The notes beneath the pieces are model-generated. The model saw only the letters and a program-made list of their open reading frames with translations. It did not search any database and had not been told where the DNA came from. Made by a program: the position numbers and the translations under genes. A DNA stretch of 33,077 nucleotides from Erysipelotrichaceae bacterium (GTDB lineage Bacteria > Bacillota_I > Bacilli_A > Erysipelotrichales > Erysipelotrichaceae), in NCBI GenBank assembly GCA_017431405.1, contig JAFRLB010000035.1, positions 1-33,077 on the forward strand. Reading direction: 5' to 3'. This document shows positions 23,301-30,472 of this stretch, piece after piece (the stretch's first letter is position 1; every line of letters begins with the position of its first letter).

Positions 23301-23489
23301 AGCGATAAGGCCAATGAGTATGAACACATGGCAATGGTAAGAGAAAACCCGACTCTCATTTTCTCTCAGGAAACGATCATGTTGAAAGAGATCATCAGGT
23401 TTACTGAAGAAAGGGATAAGGCACTTAATGAATTCTATTCTGAAGCTCTTGAACAACGCCGAAAGGTCATTGAAACTCTGACAAAGTAA
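20370..23489 (+). CDS. STAND NTPase with tetratricopeptide repeats
   Basis: A 1039-residue NLR-like protein. The P-loop is YGIGGFGKT (46-53), Walker B is PVVIFLD with Asp232, GGRERLRW (270-277) fits a sensor arginine, and GGTPLFL (323-329) fits the GxP motif of the STAND winged-helix linker. From about 560 onward it is helical. The clearest repeats (about 600-780) are 42-residue kinesin-light-chain-type TPRs: LNSIGTVYDKMGNHEVALDTY, then LNNIANDYYNLKDYVRAFETY, then LNGMARSELASSKFAEAIELY. Nothing precedes the NTPase, so no effector domain is visible. STAND proteins oligomerise on ligand binding and serve in regulation or phage defence. GAGG lies 9 bases before the ATG. It may be co-transcribed with the GH13 gene. 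Confidence 0.8.
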   Translation: MGKAPVKKVLAVRKFKDRGEPREAFNRIFEDAQKHTDEFNVISFYGIGGFGKTRLINELARQLDDYNSNNKYLSKIAHVTYDFSRGTEKMFVLGKLKYLLKKQGLSFPYYDSLEAAYNIKCGNPVYKTVGETELIDNPMISIVAKFIPGASTVLSSIKTGKTIMEESAKYYKKIEKLWNVDSKNLENEIKSIGRLEINELEDKASYYFAQDLIKNTESVSDEFRLPVVIFLDTYEELVNSYKSAGFASAYDIWLREDIVKAVPGILWVIGGRERLRWEEEDDFWDGAIDEHELGDLSREDSFDFLRTAGIPEELLDDIYSVTGGTPLFLDLNVTTYYELLSAGKEITRDSFGASKQQVIERFLRYMNQEDQYIAKLLAVLENWNDEEAETIGKKILPVFYRENYNNFIEHTIIIKDNEQRYYMHQQVRKVILDAAIEADAEMVKDIYVEKVRYLANRNWQKMDVSERFSLTDKVISVFENAGFSEKEHNELGEICYPLFTSFLKEGLYTRTYEIFHRLSKTVEPGYAGYYSYNYNLALACYNCSHYRDSAGMSNEGLQAVRRAYMETRLWSDQKQALRFAGQCKSLEVQLIMETGKFEEALEVAKENYSKACKEFGEESKEAIRQLNSIGTVYDKMGNHEVALDTYRKVYEQACKVYGSENEYTMVSLNNIANDYYNLKDYVRAFETYSQVYTIRSRSLGTNDRSTLKSLNGMARSELASSKFAEAIELYEKLLADCEGIYEGNDYGFLEELVVAYKHVDKSKAIATAKKLADIYESYYGSSHYLTISAVRRLNELETGESAEESLKQLKTSIISTDDLFTAGEHYETLNDYEAAIKYYLQNYQILSASSALYKTQESEMLLTISKLGACYFWSEHFTEALRYYEEYYDYCLKHEGVTSQNTLLGLTNVCQCLEFSGKYDRLLDELPKLLEAYSDDEKMFYRQKFVLAFAYLMKDRKDECYRELRDIYENREVVEEGSDKANEYEHMAMVRENPTLIFSQETIMLKEIIRFTEERDKALNEFYSEALEQRRKVIETLTK

Positions 23490-23503
23490 ATATTATTATC
23501 ACA

Positions 23504-23533
23504 AAAAGCCGATCTTCATGAAAATCGGCTTTT
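23504..23533 (+). terminator. Terminator after STAND gene
   Basis: AAAAGCCGAT (23504-23513), 10-base loop and ATCGGCTTTT (23524-23533). The T tract is formed by the stem end. Confidence 0.75.
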
Positions 23534-23606
23534 AAAATGATTGGATCAAGCTTTAAAGATTTACTTTAGGTTACACTCTCTAAGGGCATATAGCTTATGA
23601 ACATAA

Positions 23607-23641
23607 AACCCCTTGATCAGATCTTAGCTGATTAAGGGGTT
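23607..23641 (-). terminator. Terminator of the BMP / phosphoesterase operon
   Basis: AACCCCTT (23607-23614) pairs with AAGGGGTT (23634-23641), extended inward by ATCAG/CTGAT. On the minus strand it is followed by TTTTAT. It lies 16 bases past the phosphoesterase stop. Confidence 0.8.
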
Positions 23642-23656
23642 ATTCTTAAATTTCAG

Positions 23657-24316
23657 TTACATTAATTGTTCCCAGACTTTTTTCTGGTATCTGTCGGAGA
23701 AATAAGTGTGCTTATAGTCGATTGGTTCAATTTCAAGATCCATTTTGTCGCAGCAGTTAATTAATGTGGTGCCTGAAGGATGTTCTATTTCTCTCTGGAA
23801 GTCACCGTATCTTTCATGAACATGGCCATATAACATGTACTTAGGCTTATATACATTTAACAGCTCTTCGAAGCACTCAAAGCCCTTATGCGGTAAGTCT
23901 TCTCTGTCCCCATAATGTCTTAATGGGGCATGGGTTACCAATACGTCAAATCCACCCATTACCTTTAAGGCTCTTCTGAGCTTCCTTATTCTCTTTTTCA
24001 TTTCCTCTTCGGTAAACATGCACTCGCCATCCTTATAGCGTAAACTGCCTCCTAAACCTAAAAATCTGACGCCGTTAAAGTCATAGATCTTATCTTCAAT
24101 GTTGAAGCAGCCTGCCGGTGGGTTGGTAAGGTAACTTAAGTCATGGTTACCCTTGATGTATAACAGAGGCTTCTTGACCATTGTTACTAAGAAATCCAGG
24201 TATTCTCTGTCTAAATCACCGCAGGAAACTACCAGATCTACGTCCTTTACCATCTTAGGCTGGAAATAGTTCCATAAAGCATCATTCTCTTCGTCCGCTA
24301 CTGCCAGTATTTTCAT
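23657..24316 (-). CDS. Calcineurin-like metallophosphoesterase
   Basis: A 219-residue enzyme with the metallophosphoesterase motifs GDLDRE (33-38), GNHD (56-59), THAP (129-132) and GHVH (164-167). The first motif, usually DxH, reads VADEEN, with Asp8 but Glu in place of His; similar variants occur in other Firmicutes members. It has no signal peptide and is cytoplasmic. Substrates in the family range from nucleotides to phosphodiesters. The start overlaps the stop of the BMP-domain gene by 4 bases (ATGA), so the two are translationally coupled and probably act on a shared ligand. That last point is inference. Confidence 0.85.
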   Translation of the reverse strand: MKILAVADEENDALWNYFQPKMVKDVDLVVSCGDLDREYLDFLVTMVKKPLLYIKGNHDLSYLTNPPAGCFNIEDKIYDFNGVRFLGLGGSLRYKDGECMFTEEEMKKRIRKLRRALKVMGGFDVLVTHAPLRHYGDREDLPHKGFECFEELLNVYKPKYMLYGHVHERYGDFQREIEHPSGTTLINCCDKMDLEIEPIDYKHTYFSDRYQKKVWEQLM

Positions 24317-26217
24317 TGTTGTTTTTCTCCAATTATTCCACTTATTTCAAATAATGCCTTACCATGTTCATCAAGACTTTCATATTCAGGCATTTCCCCA
24401 ACTACATTGTCATTGAGCCAGTCCATGGCAATGATCTTATGATCACTTAATCTGCCTGACTTCTGTTTTCTGATTACCATGTTCTGACTTCTTAATTCAC
24501 CGTCAAACGGTGAGATGAGTTCTTTCTTCAACAGATCCTTATAGGTGCTTAAGGTCTTTCTGGTATAGTAGGAAAGATCCTTGGAAACCTTTATGTTAAG
24601 AACATCGTGTGATAAGCCCCACCACAAGAACAGGGACTGATCATTGTTGATGTTATAGTCAAAAGTACCGTTGGCAATAGGAGCTACGATCTTTTCGTAA
24701 TACTTGCCCCAGTTCCATATCGGTGCACCATAGTTTGTGATTTTATCATCCTCTAATTTGAAAACACCGAATTCTCTGTTTTCAGAATTTGGTTCTTCCA
24801 CATCATAACCGCTGATGATGGAAATGTTTTCCTTCTTTATTTCCTTCCTCCAGTCATCGTTTACCCAATAGACATGAACCTTTATCTGTGGGTCAATTGC
24901 GGCTGCGCCTAAGGCAAAGGCATTCAGATTGGAAATTGTACCATAGATTGGGTAGTCAGTCAGATAGGCAATCTTGTGATTATCACATAACTGAGCAGCT
25001 AAGATTCCTAACAGGAACTTAACTTCAAACAGTCGGCCGTAATAGGTTCTGACCAGGTTACTGCTGGTGTTAATGACACAGTCAAAGAAGATTACGTCCT
25101 TATGTTCAGCGGCGCATCTTACTATGGTATTAAAATGTGCAGCTGAGGTCGCAAAGACGACCTTGGCACCTTTTTCAATCGCATCTTCTACGGCTGCGAC
25201 TATTTCCTTTTCGCTGTCACAGTCAACATAGCTCCAGGTTTCCACAATGCCGTTCATTGTTTCCTGAAGATACTGTCTGCCTGCTTCATGTTCCCTGTCC
25301 CAACCGGATACTGATGGGGAACCGGCTAACAGGAAGGCGATTTTTAGTGGCTTGTCTTCACTGTATGAAGGACCTCTTGATAAGAGATTTAATATGTAAT
25401 TCTTCTGTTCAACATCCTGGTTAAGAACCATGGATTCAGCCGGTCTTGATTCTACCAGTAATTCATTCCAAATGTTATGAACACGGTTTTCCAGCTTGGC
25501 ACCGCTGATGTCCAAAACTGAATCAAAGCTGTAAATGCTCAGATACTTCAGGAAGGCATCGGCAGCGCTGAAATCAAGGTTCTGGCCGCCGTTTTCATAG
25601 AAGACCTTGGAGAATCTGAAGTAAGCTCCTTCAAGTGATCTGACTAAGTCGCTAGGCCACTTGTCAGTCATGTTCATCTGCATCATTCTGGCCAGCTTAT
25701 GGTAGCTGCCTTTTCTGGTGAAGTGAATTTCATAAATAGGAGCTACGTTATAGAAGTCCAGGAATTCATAGTATACTTCTGTCTCCGGTGTTCTCTTTGG
25801 CAAGATTCTTGTTACGGAAGCGTATATGGTTGGGTTACCAAGATACTTCATGACGGAAACACGCTTGTTTCCTTCTTCAATGTAGAACATGCCCATGTAT
25901 TCGTAGGCCTTTACCGGATCGGTAATGCCGCTTTCAATCTGGTATTCAAACAGACTTGACCACTTATAGGCGAATTCACTGTTCTTATCGGCGATAGGCA
26001 TGAAGTTAGAGGCAAAGCTGTTGGCTCTGCTCTTGGTCTTGGTACCTATGACAAGTGATAAAGGTATTTCAATATTACCGACTGGTTCGGTGTTGTTGGC
26101 AATCTCTGTCGTTAATAAATCATCTAAGACAGGCAGGTATGGATCCCGGTTCTTGTTGACATCCTGACGGAACTGTCGGTCACCGGCTTTTTTGGCGTTA
26201 ATGTAATCTTCAATCAA
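24313..26217 (-). CDS. Cytoplasmic ParB-like / BMP-domain fusion protein
   Basis: About 634 residues from a TTG start at 26217. GGGAGGT lies 8 bases before it, whereas an in-frame ATG at 26257-26259 lies upstream of the promoter's -10 box and cannot be in the transcript. The N-terminal part carries a ParB/sulfiredoxin-like stretch (DPVKAYEYMGMFYIEEGNKR, about 100-119). A helical linker leads to a BMP/PnrA-type periplasmic-binding domain (about 290-550, PLKIAFLLAGSPSVSGWDREHEAG, DVIFFDC, GILAAQL). There is no signal peptide or lipobox, unlike transporter BMP proteins, so it should act as a cytoplasmic sensor, perhaps of a nucleoside. It is coupled to a phosphoesterase gene. Confidence 0.75.
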   Translation of the reverse strand: MIEDYINAKKAGDRQFRQDVNKNRDPYLPVLDDLLTTEIANNTEPVGNIEIPLSLVIGTKTKSRANSFASNFMPIADKNSEFAYKWSSLFEYQIESGITDPVKAYEYMGMFYIEEGNKRVSVMKYLGNPTIYASVTRILPKRTPETEVYYEFLDFYNVAPIYEIHFTRKGSYHKLARMMQMNMTDKWPSDLVRSLEGAYFRFSKVFYENGGQNLDFSAADAFLKYLSIYSFDSVLDISGAKLENRVHNIWNELLVESRPAESMVLNQDVEQKNYILNLLSRGPSYSEDKPLKIAFLLAGSPSVSGWDREHEAGRQYLQETMNGIVETWSYVDCDSEKEIVAAVEDAIEKGAKVVFATSAAHFNTIVRCAAEHKDVIFFDCVINTSSNLVRTYYGRLFEVKFLLGILAAQLCDNHKIAYLTDYPIYGTISNLNAFALGAAAIDPQIKVHVYWVNDDWRKEIKKENISIISGYDVEEPNSENREFGVFKLEDDKITNYGAPIWNWGKYYEKIVAPIANGTFDYNINNDQSLFLWWGLSHDVLNIKVSKDLSYYTRKTLSTYKDLLKKELISPFDGELRSQNMVIRKQKSGRLSDHKIIAMDWLNDNVVGEMPEYESLDEHGKALFEISGIIGEKQQ

Positions 26218-26247
26218 GGTTTTTACCTCCCTTCTGTCTGTGCTTGA

Positions 26248-26266
26248 AGTATAACACATATATGTG
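26248..26266 (-). promoter_or_regulatory. Promoter and palindrome upstream of the BMP-domain gene
   Basis: The minus strand reads TGT-TATACT, an extended -10 with TATACT at 26248-26253. Directly upstream is a perfect 12-bp palindrome CACATATATGTG (26255-26266) in the spacer region, a possible operator. The start would be near 26241, giving a leader of about 25 bases with a strong Shine-Dalgarno. Confidence 0.5.
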
Positions 26267-26346
26267 CAAGAACATATTAAAAACAGGCTATTTTTTTTAG
26301 TTAATATGATGATAATATAAAAGCGCAGAATATCTGGGAGGTAGTA

Positions 26347-27861
26347 ATGGAATATTTCTGGTATGTACTGGCAGCCATTGGTGCAGGAGTCGGGACAGGT
26401 TTGGCCGGGCTTTCAGCTGCGACGGTAATGGTTCCGATTCTGATCGTATTATGTCCTTCATTTGCGTCAGAAAACGGGGCATACCAGGAAACCGCCATTG
26501 CCTTGGCTTCTGACATCTTAGGCTCAGCAGTTACGGCCTATACCTATATCAAACATAAGAACATTGACTTGAAGAGAGGCTGGATAATGATGGCCTGTAT
26601 TTTAGTCATGTGTACGGTTGGCTCCTATGCGGCCTTTAAGGCCGGTAATGTGGTATTGGGCGGCTTTACCTTGTTCCTTACTTTTTTCATTGGTATCCGT
26701 TTTTTGGTTAAGCCTGATACAAGCAGAGAAAACCAGCCTGATAAGGGAAGTAAGCTTGATGTAAAAGGCATAATAATATCATTATTCTTTGGCCTTACTA
26801 TTGGCTTTGGCACGGGATTTGTCGGTACCGGCGGTGGCATGATGATGTTGGTAGTATTTACAGTCTTCTTAAGCATGGAATTAAAGACAGCCGTAGGTAC
26901 AAGTACTTTCATCATGACTTTTACAGCCTTGATTGCTTCGGTAAGTCACATCCTGATTCACCCGGCAATATTATTGGAAAAATGGCATGTAATGTTAATA
27001 TGCATAGTTGTTACAACCATTTCCAGCTTATTATCAGCGCGCTTTGCCAACAGGGTAAGTAACAGAGTAATTGGTTTAACGACCGGGGCAGTATTAACCG
27101 TGTTAGGCGCTACAATGATATTCTTAAACTACCGTGATAAGATCTTAGGCAATCAGTTATTCATGGCTACGGCCATAACATTCTGCCGTTACTTTGTCTA
27201 CATTGCCTCACTGGCACTGACATTAATAGTCATTCATATCTTATCTAAGATACCGAAGGACATCTTCCGCAAGTTGTTACATATCGCAGCCTTTACTTCT
27301 TCCATCTATGTGGCCTTAAGAGGGGAAGGCTGGATGGCTGAATCTCTGACTCTGATCATATTTGGCTTAGTGGTCTGGCCGCTACTGAATCTGGCTGAAA
27401 AGTGGTCTGGTTATAAGAATCTCTTTGTGGAAAAGAAAAAGGGCGAAGTTAAGACCAGTTTACTGTTACTGTTCATTTCTCAGGGAATCTTTCTGGCCAT
27501 TGCCAAGGGCATATTAGGCAAGACCTACATATTGGTTGCCGCAACAAGTGCCTGGGGTTTGGGTGACATAGCCGCAGCCTGGGTAGGCAGGCCATTAGGC
27601 AAGCACAAGGTGCATCTGAAACTGGCTGACCACAATAAGTCATGGGAAGGAAGTGCGGCAATGTTTGCGGTCGCAATGATTGCCTGCTTTGTTTCTCTGA
27701 CATTACTTACTGACTTTACACTTGGTATCAGAATAATTGTTTCCATAATTATCGGGGTTGTTTCCAGCTTCTCGGAAATGTGCAGTAAGAATGGCGATGA
27801 TACGGTAATCGTACCTTTGATGAACCTCATTGTTCTGGCAATACTATCAATCTGGTTATGA
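26347..27861 (+). CDS. TauE/SafE permease fused to a dolichol/phytol-kinase-like domain
   Basis: A 504-residue polytopic protein joining two families. Residues 1-265 form a TauE/SafE-type permease (GAGVGTGLAGLSAATVMVP and the second-repeat motif GFGTGFVGTGGGMMM at about 153-167), usually linked to sulfite or organosulfonate export. Residues 280-504 resemble CTP-dependent lipid-alcohol kinases (dolichol/phytol kinase, CdsA-like): FRKLLHIAAF, GLGDIAAAWVGRPLGKHK (405-421), NKSWEGS (430-436) and SKNGDDTVIVPL. The frame is continuous, with no sign of a missed stop. GGGAGGT precedes the ATG. It diverges from the BMP/phosphoesterase operon. Confidence 0.75.
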   Translation: MEYFWYVLAAIGAGVGTGLAGLSAATVMVPILIVLCPSFASENGAYQETAIALASDILGSAVTAYTYIKHKNIDLKRGWIMMACILVMCTVGSYAAFKAGNVVLGGFTLFLTFFIGIRFLVKPDTSRENQPDKGSKLDVKGIIISLFFGLTIGFGTGFVGTGGGMMMLVVFTVFLSMELKTAVGTSTFIMTFTALIASVSHILIHPAILLEKWHVMLICIVVTTISSLLSARFANRVSNRVIGLTTGAVLTVLGATMIFLNYRDKILGNQLFMATAITFCRYFVYIASLALTLIVIHILSKIPKDIFRKLLHIAAFTSSIYVALRGEGWMAESLTLIIFGLVVWPLLNLAEKWSGYKNLFVEKKKGEVKTSLLLLFISQGIFLAIAKGILGKTYILVAATSAWGLGDIAAAWVGRPLGKHKVHLKLADHNKSWEGSAAMFAVAMIACFVSLTLLTDFTLGIRIIVSIIIGVVSSFSEMCSKNGDDTVIVPLMNLIVLAILSIWL

Positions 27862-27866
27862 ATGTG

Positions 27867-27892
27867 AACTGGGCATGTTGCTCAGTTTTTTT
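27867..27892 (+). terminator. Terminator after the permease-kinase fusion
   Basis: AACTGGGC (27867-27874) pairs with GCTCAGTT (27880-27887, one G-U pair), followed by T to 27892. Confidence 0.8.
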
Positions 27893-27958
27893 GTGCCTTT
27901 CTGAAAATAGGTAATGTGAAGGGGACAGTTTGACATGTTTGATGTTTATGGTCTAGAC

Positions 27959-28006
27959 TATAATTAGAAGTTAAGGTTTGTTACTCAATAGAAGTGAGGC
28001 TTATCC
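27959..28006 (+). promoter_or_regulatory. Promoter and RAT-like antiterminator RNA
   Basis: TATAAT at 27959-27964 predicts a start near 27971. At 27975-28006 the RNA matches the ribonucleic antiterminator (RAT) of the BglG/LicT family: GGTTTGTTACTC, then a loop, then GTGAGGCTTATCC. CTCA (27984-27987) pairs with TGAG (27995-27998), and the outer GG pairs with CC, as in known RATs. A TTGACA at 27930-27935 is too far from this -10 (23 bp) to be its partner. Confidence 0.6.
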
Positions 28007-28033
28007 TTAGAGCATACTAATTCATTTTCAATT

Positions 28034-28057
28034 ACCGGAAGTTATTCGGGTGTTTTT
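28034..28057 (+). terminator. Leader terminator (attenuator) before the antiterminator gene
   Basis: ACCGGAA (28034-28040) pairs with TTCGGGT (28045-28051) with one internal mismatch, then TGTTTTT. This is a plausible attenuator. It begins 27 bases after the RAT, rather than overlapping it as usual. Confidence 0.45.
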
Positions 28058-28076
28058 GTTGAAAGGTTCAAAGGGA

Positions 28077-28895
28077 ATGAGAGTAATTAAGAGTATCAAT
28101 AATAACGTAGCTCACTGTCTTGATTCCAAGGGAAGGGAAGTTATAGTCTTCGGAAAGGGAATAGGATTCTTTAAGTCTGAAGAAGACATCCCGCTCAACA
28201 GGATCAACAGAACCTTTTATAATGTCAAGGATACTGATTTCGGTGTTCTGCGTACCATTCCTACAGTAGTGATCAATACGGCAATATACATCATTGACAT
28301 GGTATCTGATGAACTCAACATTACCTATCCATCTTCAACTGCCATTTCACTGGCTGACCATCTGCAGTTCGCAATTGAAAGAAAAGAACAGAACATCTAT
28401 TTGCCGCAACCTATCATTCAGGACATCAGACAGTTATATCCTGCTGAGATGGAAATGGCTCTTAAGTCACTTAAGATCATTGAAAAGATGACAGGGGTCA
28501 AATTGCCTCGACAGGAAGCCGGCACCATTGCCATGCACCTAATTAATGACAGGTTGAATGTCGTGGATAAATCTCAGGTAAATACCGTTGAACTGACCGA
28601 GAAGTGCACCAGAATAATTGAAAGGTTCTTTGACATCAGAATTGACAGAGAAAGTTTTAACTACAGCCGCTTCGTAATTCATCTTGATTATCTGATCAGA
28701 AGATTATTGGATGACTACCAGATAGAAAGTGAGAACAAGAATCTCTGTGAGGAAATGAAGACATCATATCCGGACGCTTTCAACTGTGCAGAAAAGATCT
28801 GTGATTTCCTGTCAACTTATCTGAGCAAGTACATATATGATGAGGAAGTGCTGTATCTGGCCATTCATATCAACCGATTACTGTCGCGAATCTGA
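28077..28895 (+). CDS. BglG/LicT-family PRD transcriptional antiterminator
   Basis: A 272-residue RNA-binding regulator. The start is the ATG at 28077 (the family begins MRVIKSINNNVAHC), with GAAAGG upstream; a GTG at 28050 lies inside the leader terminator. The CAT RNA-binding domain occupies about 1-55. Two PTS-regulation domains follow, with conserved histidines in LADHLQFAIER and TIAMHLINDR (PRD1) and FVIHLDYLIRR and YLAIHINRL (PRD2). PTS phosphorylation of these sites controls dimerisation and binding to a RAT. A RAT-like element lies in its own leader, so it probably controls itself and the EIIA gene downstream. Confidence 0.88.
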   Translation: MRVIKSINNNVAHCLDSKGREVIVFGKGIGFFKSEEDIPLNRINRTFYNVKDTDFGVLRTIPTVVINTAIYIIDMVSDELNITYPSSTAISLADHLQFAIERKEQNIYLPQPIIQDIRQLYPAEMEMALKSLKIIEKMTGVKLPRQEAGTIAMHLINDRLNVVDKSQVNTVELTEKCTRIIERFFDIRIDRESFNYSRFVIHLDYLIRRLLDDYQIESENKNLCEEMKTSYPDAFNCAEKICDFLSTYLSKYIYDEEVLYLAIHINRLLSRI

Positions 28896-28924
28896 CAAAT
28901 TTATAAAAGACGATGAAGATGAAG

Positions 28925-28944
28925 TTACGGTATCGATACCGTAA
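28925..28944 (+). repeat. Perfect 20-bp palindrome between antiterminator and EIIA genes
   Basis: TTACGGTATCGATACCGTAA is fully self-complementary. No T tract follows, so it is not a standard terminator. It could be an mRNA processing or stability hairpin, or a protein-binding site. Confidence 0.6.
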
Positions 28945-29001
28945 GGATTCATTCTGCTGGTATAAGAAAGTGATTGCATCAAACGGAGAGGAGCCGAATT
29001 A

Positions 29002-29514
29002 ATGGGATTATTTGATTATTTCACAAAGAGAAGGTTATTAAAGGGAATTGAAAAGCTGAATATTGGCGACGATGCCATCGTTGCACCTGTTGAAGGTGAA
29101 ATGATCGATGTCAGCACTTTGCCTGATCCGATGTTTGCGGAAAAGATGCTGGGAGACAGCATCGCTATCCGCGTATTAAATGACGACTGTGTCATATGTT
29201 CACCAGCCAACGGTGTCATAAGAGCAATCTTTCCAACCGGACATGCCTTCGGTATCGAAACAAATGAAGGTGTTGAAATACTGGTTCATTGCGGCATCAA
29301 TACTGTTGAAGCCAGGGGAGAAGGCTTTACACTGTTGGATAAGAAACTGGGTGACAAGGTCAGTGCCGGGGAGCCAATAGTCATAATGAATAATAAGAAG
29401 CTTCAGGAAAAATATGACACCAGCATCATTCTGATCATTACCAATCCTAATGAAAAGACGATTGAATTCATCGCTGATCAGAATGTTAACAGAGGCACGT
29501 CACTTCTGAAATAA
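29002..29514 (+). CDS. PTS glucose-family EIIA component
   Basis: A 170-residue EIIA-Glc (Crr) type phosphocarrier. The two active-site histidines are His81 in TGHAFGIET and His96 in EILVHCGINTV, matching His75 and His90 of the E. coli protein; the latter accepts the phosphate from HPr. It lacks EIIB and EIIC domains, so it must serve a separate permease, and it could also phosphorylate the PRD antiterminator encoded just upstream. GGAGAGGAG precedes the ATG. A terminator follows. Confidence 0.9.
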   Translation: MGLFDYFTKRRLLKGIEKLNIGDDAIVAPVEGEMIDVSTLPDPMFAEKMLGDSIAIRVLNDDCVICSPANGVIRAIFPTGHAFGIETNEGVEILVHCGINTVEARGEGFTLLDKKLGDKVSAGEPIVIMNNKKLQEKYDTSIILIITNPNEKTIEFIADQNVNRGTSLLK

Positions 29515-29521
29515 CAAAAGT

Positions 29522-29556
29522 AAAGGGGAAAGAAACATTATTTCAATCCCCTTTTT
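29522..29556. terminator. Terminator between EIIA and proC genes
   Basis: AAAGGGG (29522-29528) pairs with CCCCTTT (29548-29554), with partial pairing of the inner bases and T to 29556 on the plus strand. It may also serve the convergent proC gene. Confidence 0.7.
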
Positions 29557-29572
29557 CATATGGTTAAGATGC

Positions 29573-30361
29573 TTAAAATTTCTTTTCAAAAGTTGCGATG
29601 ACGGCATCCATTACGGCAGCTCTGAAGTTTCTTTCCTCAAGTACTCTTACACCCTGAATGGTACTTCCGGCCGGTGAACAGACACTGTCCTTCAGGGCAC
29701 CCGGATGCATTCTGGTTTCAAGCAACATGTCTGCCGTACCCTTCAACATTTCAGCGGCATAGACATAGGCCTTCTTTCTTGGCAGGCCGCACGCTACAGC
29801 TCCATCAGCCAGTGCTTCCACAAACATTGCGGCAAATGCCGGCCCGCAACCCTTAACACCATCGGCCGCAGCCATGGTGTATTCATCAGTTTCTTCAAGT
29901 GATCCAGACGGTTTCATCAGGTTATAGAAGTATTCCTTTTCTTCTTGCGTGACAAATTCATTGGCCATGTACATGGTTGAGCCGCTTCCTACTATTGTCG
30001 GCATGTTTGGGGTAGTACGGATGATTGGTACATCACCTAATAATTCTCTTAATGCTGCAAGGTTTCTGCCGGCAATCATTGATACAATGATGTAACGGGT
30101 CTTACGCTTCTTTAAGTCCTTCTTTATTCCTTCATATACATCAGCTAAGAACTGTGGTTTTACACCCAGGAAAATGTAATCGGCTTCTCTTGCGACAGTG
30201 TTATTGTCACATACCGTACCGCTTATTTCCTCAGCCAGTATTTCAGCCTTGGCTCTGGTTCTGTTTGCCAGTAATATCTTATCGGCCAGTCCGCTTTTAG
30301 AAGCAGCCTTCGCTAAGGCCCCACCCATGTTTCCTGTTCCTATGAATCCTATCGTTGTCAT
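29573..30361 (-). CDS. proC: Pyrroline-5-carboxylate reductase
   Basis: A 262-residue enzyme making L-proline from pyrroline-5-carboxylate with NAD(P)H in the cytoplasm. The N-terminal nucleotide-binding motif is GFIGTGNMGGAL (5-16). GVKPQ, RTTPNMP and the C-terminal dimerisation signature (CGPAFAAMFVEALADGAV, HPGALKDSVCSPAGSTIQG) are all present, and length is normal. AAGGAGAT lies 6-7 bases before the ATG. It stands alone; no proA or proB is adjacent. Confidence 0.93.
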   Translation of the reverse strand: MTTIGFIGTGNMGGALAKAASKSGLADKILLANRTRAKAEILAEEISGTVCDNNTVAREADYIFLGVKPQFLADVYEGIKKDLKKRKTRYIIVSMIAGRNLAALRELLGDVPIIRTTPNMPTIVGSGSTMYMANEFVTQEEKEYFYNLMKPSGSLEETDEYTMAAADGVKGCGPAFAAMFVEALADGAVACGLPRKKAYVYAAEMLKGTADMLLETRMHPGALKDSVCSPAGSTIQGVRVLEERNFRAAVMDAVIATFEKKF

Positions 30362-30421
30362 GTTATTATCTCCTTACGCTGTAACTAAAATAATTATATT
30401 TCATATGCTTAAAATAACCAA

Positions 30422-30448
30422 TTACAATAACTGAAGTCATGATACAAT
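30422..30448 (+). promoter_or_regulatory. Promoter of the radical SAM gene
   Basis: TTACAA (30422-30427), 15-bp spacer and extended -10 TGA-TACAAT (30440-30448). AGGGGT and the ATG at 30473 follow. Confidence 0.45.
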
Positions 30449-30472
30449 AGTAGGGTATATAGGGGTATTTGT

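Noticed and set aside
27930-27935. A perfect TTGACA upstream of the antiterminator leader
   Set aside because: It is 23 bp from the TATAAT at 27959, too far to pair. No acceptable -10 was found at 16-18 bp, so it was not called as part of a promoter.
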